DNA of 42,756 nt, taken from assembly GCA_003833135.1 (NCBI GenBank), contig QZLH01000168.1:75157-117912 (forward strand), in the 5' to 3' direction. Shown here in pieces: positions 33,101 through 42,614 of the stretch. Each line of letters starts with the position of its first letter. Position 1 is the first letter of the stretch. This DNA comes from Oehlia diaphana (lineage: Eukaryota > Glomeromycota > Glomeromycetes > Glomerales > Glomeraceae). Below the pieces are notes generated by a model, which worked only from the letters and a program-made list of their open reading frames with translations, was not told where the DNA came from and did no database searches. Made by a program: the position numbers and the translations under genes.

Positions 33101-35510
33101 CGCAATAGAGGAAATAATAATTTTACGCAGGCCGTTGCATCAATCATTCACGATCACGTGATATCATAAATTCCGTTTTTTTTTTTGAATAAATGCGTAT
33201 AAATTTCAAACCCCTAATTAAATAACTTACACTCTATATTATTTAAATAAAGAATTTAGTTAATATTATTAACCAATTATTTAAAAAAGAATTTAGTTAG
33301 TATAATTACATGTAAATATTATATAAATATGTAATAATAATAGAATTAATAAACAACTTACTATCTATAATATTAACCAATTTTTTAAATAAAGAATTTA
33401 GTTAGTTTAAATTATACTAAAATATTACTATATAAATATGTTTTACTTGTAATAGAATTAAATAACTTACTCCCTATATTATTAAATAATTTTTAATAAA
33501 GGTTAGTTTAAATTATAAGTAAATATTACATAAATAAGCAATAATAGAATTAAATAAATAATTTACATGCTACATTATTAAAAATAAAAAATTTAGTTAG
33601 TTTAATCATATGTAAATATTATATAAATATGTAATAATAATGAGTTAAATAACTTACACTCTATTATTATATCATTTTTTTAATAAAGAATTAGTTAGTT
33701 CAAATTATATATAAACATTATATAACCAAATAATAATAGAATTAAATAAATAACTTACTCTCTTTTAATAAGTAATTTTTGAATAAAGAATTAGTTAGCT
33801 TAAATATATATAAATATGTAATGATAGAAATTAAATAAATAACTTACGAACTATATTATTAAATAAAGAATTTAGTTATTTTAAATTATAAGTAAATATT
33901 ATATAAATAATAATAGAATTAAATAAATAACTTACTATCTATAATATTATTATATATTTTATTAAATAAAGAATTTAATTAGTTTAAATTATTGTAAATA
34001 TTACATAAATAAGTAATAATAGAATTAAATAAGTAACTTACTCTCTATATTATTAAATAATTTTAAAATAAAGAATTTAGTTAATTTAAATCATATGTAA
34101 TAATATCAGAATTAAATGAATAACTTACGAACTATATTTAAATAAAGAATTAAATTAGTTTATATTATATGTAAATATTATATAAATACATAATAATAGA
34201 ATTAAATAAAAAACTTACACTCTATATTATTAAAATAAAGAATTTAATTAGTTTAAGTTAAATTAAATATTATATAAATATGTAATAGAAATAAATAGAC
34301 AACTTACTTTCTATATTATTAAGAAATATTTATAAGAGAATTTAGTTAGCTTAATTATATGTGAATACTATATATATAAATATAATAAATAATAACTTAC
34401 TCTCTATATTATTATTATTAAATAAAGAATTTAGTTAGTTAAATTATAAGTAAATATAATATAAACGTGGATCAAATAACTCATAACTTACCAGCTAAAA
34501 GAAATTACATAATAATTTTTTAAATAAAGAAGTTAGTTTAAGTTATATGTAAATATTATAAATATGTATAATAGAATAATAAATAACTTACTCCCTATAT
34601 ATAAATAATTTTTAATTTAATAATTTAGTTAGTTTAAATTATATGTAAATATTATATAAATATTTATAATGTTAGAATTAAATAAATTAACTTACGCTCT
34701 ACATTATTAAATATATAGAATTAGTTAGTTTAAATTATGTAAATAAGTATAGAAGAATAAATAAATAACTTATAACTTACTAACTAAAAGAGATTACCAA
34801 ATAATTTTGTAAATAGAGTTTAGTTAGCTTAAATTATATAAATAATAGAAATATAAATATCATGCATATAACTTACACCCTGTATTAATTATTAATTAGT
34901 TAGACATAAATAGTATAATACAAAAGTATTTACTGTAAATTAAATAAAACACTTACAATCTAATTATTTAAATTAAGAATATAATTAGCTGAGTTATTAT
35001 AAAATATTAAACAAATAAATAATTTTTAAATATTGAAACTTACTGACTGTAATATAATTAATTATTAAATAGTTATTTAAACAAAGAATTTAGTTAGTTA
35101 TTTAAGTAAAATAATTAAGTAAAGAACTAAAGATTTAACTTACAAACTATAGTATTATTAACGAATTATTTAGTTATATGGGTATAACAAAAAATAAGTA
35201 ACTCCATTGTTATTCAATTATATATACATTAATAAACTTACGAGCTAAATTATTTTTACGTAATATAGTCATAATAAAGTTAGTTTAAATTGTATATGTA
35301 TATTACATAAGATATAATTTAAATTATTTACAAATAATTTTTATTTAATAATTAAATAAAAATTTTGATGTCTCAGCTCGTTTAATATATTATATTTACC
35401 TTCAGATTCCTCGGTGCTACTTGAAACTTATTGCAAGTTGTTTATAAGTTTTAGAATTCTAATTATATTAAATGTTCATGCTATATATGATTTTTACCTT
35501 TATCGGCCAT
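30197..35510 (-). CDS. TKL-type protein kinase whose N-terminal region is encoded by an array of 3-nt microexons
   Basis: The catalytic part is clear: exons 31397-31181 and 31096-30197 (stop) encode SGNTTIDEFI, IPYNKF, SKGGFGVIYKAIW, the lysine in EVILKC, FYGFTKDP, the loop HCDFHDGN, CDLGLC (DLG), MPPEV, DVYSFSMIMWEF and a tail of about 85 residues. HCD replaces HRD, so it is non-RD. Upstream, a 13-nt exon with ATG (35510-35498, MADK) and a 27-nt exon (35426-35400, VSSSTEESE) precede 34 exons of exactly 3 nt and one of 1 nt (31474), each with GT and AG borders; positions are in the array entry. The total is 1260 nt, 420 codons, with no internal stop. The array ends N-N-F-E, joining F-G-K-S-G-N as in the NF(x)4SGN linker I recall for this family. 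The kinase exons are near certain; the 5' model is inference from splice signals and frame. Confidence 0.75.
31911..32338. mobile_element. Insertion of about 425 bp inside one unit of the array
   Basis: The regular unit sequence is broken after ATATGTAATTACTAG and resumes at TAATAATAGAATTAAATAAA. The insert differs in composition (GC-richer: CACGTGACAC, ACGCGTGCGG). It has inverted ends, TTGTAAGTCCGGAGCG on the left and CGCTCCGGACAATT on the right, and repeated phrases GGATTTNTTGTACA in its left half. On the minus strand it contains its own strong splice-like signals (a 10-nt exon at 32165-32174 and a 30-nt exon near 32086-32115), but the host intron can simply run through it from 32365 to 31848, keeping frame. 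Confidence 0.6.
33113..33215. mobile_element. Short insertion of about 100 bp in another unit
   Basis: The unit between the triplets at 33231 and 33031 is about 200 bases, twice normal. The extra part, from about GAAATAATAATTTTACGC to TTTCAAACCCC, is unlike the array (it contains ACGATCACGTGATATC and a poly-T run). It is likely a small insertion or a fragment of one; no clear terminal repeats. Confidence 0.45.
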
Positions 35511-35995
35511 TATTATACAATTATATCAAAATTCTCTCTAACTGGAAAAGATAATGCAAATATCTTTTTTTTTCATTAACGGATATATATGGCATGCATT
35601 GCATGAATATATGTGATCTGCACCTAATTTTGGCTCTGATCATTATTTATAACAAACAAATGTTGAGTTACACGAAATTTTGTACACATGATCCGATGTT
35701 ACATGACATTTGTGTACATGTCGATTTCCGATATTACAAGCCGATATTCATCGATATACAACCAGCCGATCGTGTATACCAGATTAACCTAATAGATAAT
35801 ATTGATTATATTTGATTATATTTACATATGTAGTACTGTATTATTAGCTTGAAGATAAGAGTGCCGAAAAGCCTGTGTAATGTATCTAGCTTTAATTGTA
35901 GCATTATTTTAATAAATTTGTTGATCGTACTAACCATGAAATTAAATATATGGTTAGTTTGATGCCCAAATATAGCTTAAACTTTTCCAGCATTT
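35511..35995. other. Promoter side of the microexon kinase gene
   Basis: No defined promoter element could be identified on the minus strand upstream of 35510. The plus-strand ORF at 35594-35815 has no domain, no splice context and no paralogue and is not supported as a gene. Confidence 0.35.
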
Positions 35996-36000
35996 TTATA

Positions 36001-36072
36001 TTAAGCTTGAAGCTTGAAGCATATACTTAAGTATAGGCTTAACCTAAACTTCAAGCTTCAGGCTTCAAGTAT
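36001..36072. repeat. AAGCTTGAAGC inverted repeat (hairpin)
   Basis: AAGCTTGAAGCTTGAAGC at 36003-36020 is inverted at 36047-36068 (CTTCAAGCTTCAGGCTTCAAG), around a core with the palindrome ATACTTAAGTAT. The arms themselves are internally repeated. A stable cruciform or RNA hairpin is possible. Confidence 0.7.
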
Positions 36073-36764
36073 TGATTCGCAGTTAGCTTCTCTACAGATG
36101 GAAGGTTAATATATATTTTTTTTTAAAAAAAAAAATCAAAAAAAAAAAAAAATGACGATCAGCACGTAACCACGTACGTAACAAAATGGTAAAAATGATA
36201 AGCGTAATTATTTATTAATAATTTATTTACTATGATAAAAAAAAGTACTATGAAAGTTATCAAAAAATAATATCATAAATAGCAAATATCACAAATAAAT
36301 AAAATAATTTATTTTTTTCTAAAAAATGTTATTACCATTATCGGTTAAATAAAAAAAAACAACGGAAGATTTCGGTAAATGTCAATCATTATGTAATCAA
36401 GTTTTCCCATTCAAAGTTAAAAAAATTCGGACAAATGTTATAGGATTGATATATCTATAAATAAATAAATGATTTTTTTTACAAATATATAATAATTACA
36501 TCAAAAATATTTGATCATAAAAAAAAAATGATTCTATTTAATTATGAAGAAATATTGACTTCATTTTTTAATTTAATAACACTCAAGAAAAAAAATATTT
36601 AATAAATATCTCAAAAAAAAGAAAAATAGAAAAAAAAATCGTTTAAGAAAAATATTAATAAAAAAATATCTATTCCTTACATAAAATAAATAAATACTAT
36701 GCCAGCAAAACTCACTTTAATTTGTGTAAATTCATTCAATTGTTGAATGAGAAAGTGAAAATTT
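36073..36764. other. Intergenic low-complexity AT DNA
   Basis: Runs of A and T dominate (36115-36152, 36526-36660). No gene seen. Confidence 0.5.
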
Positions 36765-37230
36765 TATTATAAAAGAAACTATTAGAAGAAGATGATACTT
36801 CCTTTCTTCCAAAAAATCCATCAGTTCCAAAATGGATTCCCGATTTTATATCTGGTAATGTAGTTAGATTTACAGGAAAATTTTTCTCAATGAGGAACCT
36901 CTTCATGATAATATTTTGGAGTTAATTTTAATTTATTATTTATGTAAAAAAAATAATAACACCCAAAGAAAATAATTATTAATTCTTTTTTTAAAATTAA
37001 AAAATAGAAATAAATTAGATGACAGCTAATGCAGGTGATCATTTGACGATTAGTTCAATCTTTGTTTTTCTCATTGGTTACGTTATAAGACAAGTAAAAG
37101 ATGATGATGATTTATTTAAAAGTATCAAATTTAATGTTAATGAATTTGTTGGAAAGGGATATATTGCTGACAAATTTAATATAAAATGTAGATACTTAAA
37201 AGTGGATGAGAGAATTGATAATAAAGTGAA
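36765..37230 (+). pseudogene. Unrecognised coding relic (DDDDLFKSIKFNVNEFVGKGY)
   Basis: A first segment reads KKLLEEDDTSFLPKNPSVPK, then WIPDFISGNVVRFTGKFFS (36768-36882). A frame change in the T-run near 36880 leads to NEEPLHDNILELI. A second segment (37019-37230) reads LTISSIFVFLIGYVIRQVKD, then DDLFKSIKFNVNEFVGKGY and RYLKVDERIDNKVKKIHK before losing coding character. The residue use is that of a genuine protein, but no family is recognised. It is a fragment: no start, no end, and one frameshift, possibly from homopolymer error. Confidence 0.5.
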
Positions 37231-37329
37231 AAAAATCCATAAACAGATTCTTTTTCTTAATATATTCTACATTATTACAAACAAAAACATAAATACACAA
37301 CTCATAATAAATAACATTTACTGCTGAAG

Positions 37330-38616
37330 ACTGTGCCAACTTAATTCCTGACACCACCCTAGTTATGTAAATAATATTTACCGTTCAAATTTGTCATTTG
37401 TGTTCTATAAATAGATGGCTTATAATTATATAGATATATTACGATGAATCAGATAAATATATGATGTCAATAGGATATCAATAGATTACATTTCGCTCTT
37501 GATGTCAGAAAAAGAGATGGCAGTTAGATAAAAATTAGATTAAATATGCCTTCTGCCAACTCATCGATAGAAGTAGTGTTCAGTAGTGTTCATAAGAGTG
37601 TTAATTAGTTTCCCTTAAATCCTTTAAGTAGAGTAGTAATACGAAGGGAAAAGTAGATAGATAGTGTTGGCTTCAATTTCAGCGTATGTATGTTTATGTG
37701 ACATTTTTTTAAAATTCTAAATGTAATCTAAAAATAAAGCTTAAATAAGATAAAAATAATAAATATATTGTCATTTCATATGATATTGATAGTCTTAAAT
37801 TAATTTTTATTTTATAAATTTAAACAATATTAAAGCTAATAAGAAAAAATTAACTTTATTATTTAATTTCGTCGTCCCTTTTTATTCAAGACTTAGCACA
37901 ATTAATTGAAGGATATAATTCACTTGACTGGAGTAGAATGAGAAAAGAAAGACAACACAAATTGAAGAGAAAAATTGAAAATAAAAATTTTATAGAAAAT
38001 AAAAAATAAAGATAAATTAGCTTGCGAGAATTTAAATTTCTTCTGCAGAATTGAGTTCTGTGGATAACTAACAAATTCTTTAACTAATGAAATGCTAAAC
38101 ACATGTTCAGCTTATTTTTCTATTTATTGCCAGAGCCTAGCATGGGTAGTCTACATTGTACTAGGACCCAGAAATATATATATAGGGGTCAGGTGATGAA
38201 AAAATTTTTTTACTAATAGCTGTACGCATTCTTTCAGGGCCGGAATTATGATAATTTTGGCGAGTGACCAAAAAAGGCAATATCTTTTCATCAGGAATTA
38301 TCTAAAAAAGGAAAGATTTTCAATTTTTTTTGGCTGGTTGTACGCAAACTCGGATCTGACCTTTTTACGTATATTTCGGGGTCTGATCTTGGCTTTCTTG
38401 GAGTTCTCCGAAAATTCCGAATCGAACATATTAGGCAATCATATAAATTAGCAGCCATGTGAAAGTACCAAGTCGATCGTCAATTCCTTTAAATGGCGCT
38501 ATTATCTACCGAAACCCGAAACTGAATTAATCGTATATATCTTGCGATAATTTCTCCTCACCGCTTTTGAAAATTTATTCACTCAATTTGTTTTAATAAA
38601 TTTGCAACAAAACAAA
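37330..38616. other. Intergenic DNA and 5' flank of the second P450
   Basis: It contains dispersed repeat copy 2 (38178-38265; see 4780). Minus-strand ORFs at 37886-38102 are hydrophobic by AT composition only. The 38300-38600 stretch is less AT-rich and includes the P450 promoter region. Confidence 0.45.
38178..38265. repeat. Dispersed repeat, copy 2
   Basis: TATATAGGGGTCAGGTGATG ... CTGTACGCATTCTTTCAGGG CCGG resembles 4780-4860. The CAGGGCCGG block is the best-conserved part. Confidence 0.55.
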
Positions 38617-40653
38617 ATGTTTGACCTGATTTCTTTAGTTGGTTTTTTTATATTAGGAATTCTAGGGTGGGCCACTTATAAAATATATATTTGGCCAGTT
38701 TATATTACACCTTTGAGAAAAATTCCCGGACCACCATCTGAAAGTCTAATTTATGGAAATTTTAAAACAATTGTGACAGAAGAGGTTAATAATATTATTA
38801 TTAAATCGGTAATCATGATTCTTTTTTATACAATTTTCTTTCTTTTTATATATAGCGTACGTGCCTTAAATGGGTACAAAAATACGGGAATATTATAAAA
38901 TTCCATGCTGTATTTAATCAGCCAGCCCTTCTTATCTTGGATACGACAATAATTCAAGATATTTTATTAAATCATGTTTATGATTATATTAAACCTCTTC
39001 GTATGTTGGCTGATGCTATTGCAGTGGCTGGTAAAGGTCTTGTATTTGCAGAAGGTGTAGATCATAAGAGACAAAGAAAAATGATGAATCCGGCTTTCAT
39101 TCATAATAACATCAAAGTAATTATAATTCATTGTAGGTAAATCAATATAAAGTTAATTAAATCAAATTAATATGTTCATTCAATTTTAGGAAATGGTTCC
39201 AGCGTTTAGTCGAGTAGCTTTTACCTTAAAAAGTTTAATCGAAGATAAAGTGAACTTAGGAGAATCTGAAATTAATCTTACTCCTTATCTCTCAAAAGCT
39301 ACTTTAGACGTGATTGGCTTAGTCGGTGAGAAGATAATAATTTTTTTTCAAAGTTTATGTTTTCGTATTATTAATAAAAAAAAATTTTTTTTTTTCTTTA
39401 GGATTTAATTACGATTTTAATACATTAACGTCTTCAAATGAATTAGCAGGAGCTTATGAATCTCTTATGAATGCTCCAAATACTGCTCTACGCATTGGCA
39501 TTAGTTATTTTTCAAGTTTTATTCCATCTATAAGAGAACTTCCAATCGATATAAATAAGAAATTTAAAAATGGTTGTGCAGTTGTTGATCGCGTATCAAA
39601 GAAATTGGTTGAAGAAAAATATAAAGCGGCAGAAAGTGGTGAATTGAAAGGAAATGATCTCTTATCTCTTTTAATTAACATCAATAAGACATTGCCTATT
39701 GAAGAGAAAATGACTGACAACGAGTTAAAATATCAGGTAAAATAAGAGAAGAATTTTGTAATTTGTCGTCATAGTGCCATGGATCTAATATAATGTGACA
39801 ATTCCACATCATAATTTTTTCTTGTTAATATTATTGCTTATTCATCGTATATATTATCCTAATCACTTTTTTTGAATGTTTTAGATTATGACATTTTTAT
39901 TAGCAGGACATGAAACTACAAGTATAGCAATTAGTTGGGCTTTATATTACCTTTCACGATATCCACATATGCAAGACTTATTGCGTGAAGAAGTAGTTAA
40001 AGCTTTTCCCGATAAATCAAAATTCAATCCCACATTTGACGAAATTAATTCTTTGGAATATTTAAATTGCATAGTTAAAGAAACTTTAAGATTAAATCCT
40101 CCAGGTATACATTCAAATTTTTAATTTTTTTTTTTTTTTTTTTTTTTATACATATCATCTTATTAACATTGTAATTCTACTAAAGTTCTTGTTACTAGTC
40201 GACTTAGTACTAAAGATGAAATTTTTGGAGGATATCACGTTCCAAAGGTATATTTACCGTTTTATATTTTTTTGTCAAAAATTAAAATTATTAATTTGAT
40301 CTTTTTTTTATTATTTTAAAAAATAGAATACTCTAATTATGATTCCATTTTCATTACTTCATCGACTACCTGAAATTTGGGGCCCAACAGCTGCTGAATT
40401 TGATCCAAAAAGATGGTTAGATCCTTCCTTAATTAAGAACGTAACAAATTATAACTATTTGCCCTTCCTTGCTGGTACAAGAGCTTGTATAGGCAATAAA
40501 GTAGCCTTGACTGAATTTAAAATATTATTGAGTATGTTAATTAGGAATTTTGTTTTTAAACCAATTGAAGGATTTAACATTAAAAGAAGATTTATTCCTT
40601 TGGATAAACCTGATCCATACCTTGGATTATCTGTTTCTAAAGTTGAAAATTAA
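38617..40653 (+). CDS. Cytochrome P450 monooxygenase (seven exons)
   Basis: Exons 38617-38808, 38856-39116, 39190-39325, 39402-39736, 39885-40104, 40186-40247 and 40327-40653 join in frame to 510 residues. The N-terminus is a membrane anchor (LVGFFILGILGWATYKIYI) with a proline hinge KIPGPPS, placing it on the endoplasmic reticulum. All catalytic signatures are intact: I-helix AGHETT, K-helix KETLRL (E-x-x-R), FDPKRW, and haem loop FLAGTRACIG. The general reaction is NADPH-reductase-driven insertion of one oxygen atom into a lipophilic substrate; the substrate is unknown. Introns are 47-148 nt with GT-AG ends, two preceded by long T runs. The family within the CYP nomenclature cannot be assigned from sight. 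It differs strongly from the P450 at 20570 in exon structure and sequence, so the two are not a recent tandem pair. Confidence 0.95.
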
Positions 40654-41349
40654 GTTATCATATTTATAATTTATAATATATAATTATATATTGATTGATT
40701 TTTCATCTGCTTTTATTTTTTTATTGTTTTCAGAGTTTTCATATTAGTTTGACATTTAAATGTCATAAGTTATTTATTTTATAATATATATAATATATAT
40801 AATAAATATCATGTAATCATAACTATATTATTGTTTCACATGGATATGTTTTTTTCATCATTGTTGGTAAAATCATCCAATAGATGTTGAATATTATTAC
40901 TGTAATCAATATTAGTTGCTTCTTTTGGATAACGACCCCAGATTACATGTGCAGTAGGACTGAGGTCTGCTATTTATTGATCCAGTGATCATAGAAAGAT
41001 GTCTTATATTCCATTAAGGCTCATATTTCCGGAATTAATAACCTTATATCACGGAATTTATCGGATCATTTAATTTCCGTGAATGGATTCGTAAAAGGCT
41101 CATTTACGAAGTTTTTACAGAAATAACGGGTAAAATTTTTTATTGGGATGAATACAGCTTGTTAGAATCGTCTCGCTCAAATAAATCAAAAATCAAATGA
41201 TGGTGGTTTTATCTTTCTATGATTACTTGGTGCCGAGTATGTCAAAATTCACTATTTTAACGCTTATTACTGCGCTTTTGAGTTGCAAGCCATGTATAGA
41301 ATGACAATGAAAGATTTAATTCTATATAGTAGATCTTTTAAAGTCTACT
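40654..41349. other. Intergenic AT-rich DNA
   Basis: It contains TTTCCGTGAATGG/CACGGAATTTATCGG phrases (41020-41100) reminiscent of the subterminal parts of the element at 23724-25543. With the A/G-rich repeat that follows, this may be a decayed second copy of that element. No gene seen. Confidence 0.4.
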
Positions 41350-41671
41350 GTTAAAAAAAATTTTTTTTTTAAAGGGAGGAAGTCAAAGTTAGAAAAACAA
41401 AAAATTTTTACAAAGAGGAAATAGAAATAAAAAGAAGAAAATTTTTTTTAGAGTGGGAATAAAAGAAAAAATTTTTTTAAAGTGAGGTACGAAAAAAAAT
41501 ATTTTTATTTTAAAGGGGGGTGACAAAGAAGAAGAAAAATTTAGAAAAAATAAAAAAAATAAGACAAGAGAAAGAGAAAAGAAAGGAAAGACAGAAAGGA
41601 AGATCGGAAGATCAAACTCATCAAAGTAAGGGTTTATATAAAAAACAAAAAATGTATCATAACAAAACAAA
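41350..41671. repeat. Dispersed A/G-rich repeat, copy 2
   Basis: Same orientation as 24945-25345 and sharing the well-conserved block GACAGAAAGGAAGATCGGAA and the phrase TAAGGGTTTATATAAAAAAC. ORFs on either strand are compositional artefacts. Confidence 0.85.
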
Positions 41672-41774
41672 ACTCCCCCAGCGTAACCCTCTCGGGCACG
41701 TGATTCATGTGATTTGACTGCGGCTGTGTGGCTATAGAAATTGCACTACGCAGTTATTGCTAAATTAACTTCCT

Positions 41775-42002
41775 AAGGTCAACACTAACTCCAAAGGTAA
41801 AAGTTTCAGCCTAAGCTAACCTTCCTTACCTAACCCTAAGATACTCCAATGTCTGCGTTATCTTTAAGGATAAGTATTTGCGCCTAAACCAACTTTCCTT
41901 ACCCTAACCCTAAGATACTCCAACGTCAATGTTATCTTCAAAGATAAGTATTTCAGCCTAAAGTAACTTTTCTTACCCTAAGTCCTAAGATACTCCACTC
42001 CA
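41775..42002. repeat. 75-bp tandem repeat with telomere-like CCCTAA units
   Basis: Three copies plus a partial one. The phrase CCTAAGATACTCCA recurs at about 41836, 41910 and 41985 (period 74-75), followed by GTTATCTTNAAGGATAAGTATTT and GCCTAAA. The copy at 41900 contains TTACCCTAACCCTAAG, two and a half telomere-type CCCTAA units. This is a minisatellite and not a telomere, as the remainder of the unit is unrelated. Confidence 0.8.
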
Positions 42003-42614
42003 AAATGATTGCTGAGAATATAATAAAATTTTATAGATGTTAATTCATAAGAGTAAACCAAATTCTTTTAAATTAATAAATTAGCATAATTATTTTATTA
42101 AAATAGAATGTATATTAATTTGACAATAAAATTTATTCAATTTCAAATTTTAATTTATTAAAATACATTAATTTAAGATAAATTATTGTAAATAATGAGT
42201 GCTATCAGTATGCCTTCCATGTTAATGGCATGGTTCACTTATTTTGCCTTACTACTTTATGATACAGACTAGTTTTGCTCCTCTAGAAGAGAAGGTAGCA
42301 TTAATAAGGCTGTCAAATAACAGTTGCAAATTAGTTTGTTGCACTGGTATTATTGCTTACTTTGTGATTTCCAAGATATTAGGTTTATTTCTACAGGTTT
42401 CATATTTTCTGCAAGTAGTTATTGTAAATAAAATAGGCCAACCTTTTTTTTAAAAAAAAATTTGTATTCTTGGTATTTGATAATGTAGACGCGAAAAGAA
42501 AGGATAGCTTAAAGAATAGCTTAAATAAATATCAGTTGCCACAAACTGCGCCGTATGTAACAAAATCACATGCTCAAAAATCACATGCCCGAGCTTTTTT
42601 TGATAGTGTTACTG
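42003..42614. other. Intergenic DNA
   Basis: The ORF at 42244-42453 is hydrophobic and unrecognised. No supported gene. Confidence 0.4.

Larger units (their letters stand above)
31474..35399 (-). repeat. Tandem array of ~36 intron-like units separated by 3-nt microexons
   Basis: Each unit on the minus strand begins GTAAGT (once GTAAAT), carries an ACTAAC/CTAAT branch-like motif, and ends TAG (twice CAG, once AAG). Between units are triplets (plus-strand start, minus-strand sequence): 35242 CTC; 35144 TTT; 35044 TCA; 34957 ATT; 34877 GGT; 34781 TTA; 34696 AGC; 34592 GGA; 34492 CTG; 34401 AGA; 34308 AAA; 34219 AGT; 34129 TTC; 34042 AGA; 33936 ATA; 33848 TTC; 33759 AGA; 33658 AGT; 33567 CAT; 33471 GGA; 33362 ATA; 33231 AGT; 33031 CTG; 32914 CTA; 32820 TTC; 32727 AGT; 32640 TTC; 32549 AGT; 32453 GGC; 32366 AGA; 31845 AGA; 31749 ATA; 31657 ATT; 31563 TTG; then one base A at 31474. 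Typical spacing is 80-131. The units are related in sequence; the triplets are not. Confidence 0.85.

Noticed and set aside
31400..35400. Reading the 4-kb array as an ordinary AT-rich minisatellite
   Set aside because: The three-base variable window is always bounded by GT and AG with a branch-like motif, and the joined frame is open into the kinase; a plain satellite does not explain this.
31140..35400. CRISPR-like array (regular repeats with variable spacers)
   Set aside because: The variable parts are only three bases, the repeats are about 90 bases and diverged, and the context is an intron-rich eukaryotic gene.
35594..35815. 73-codon ORF opposite the microexon kinase promoter
   Set aside because: No recognisable domain, splice context or paralogue; the length is expected by chance.
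37886..38102. Overlapping minus-strand hydrophobic ORFs
   Set aside because: Their composition follows from A-rich plus-strand sequence; no start context or domain.
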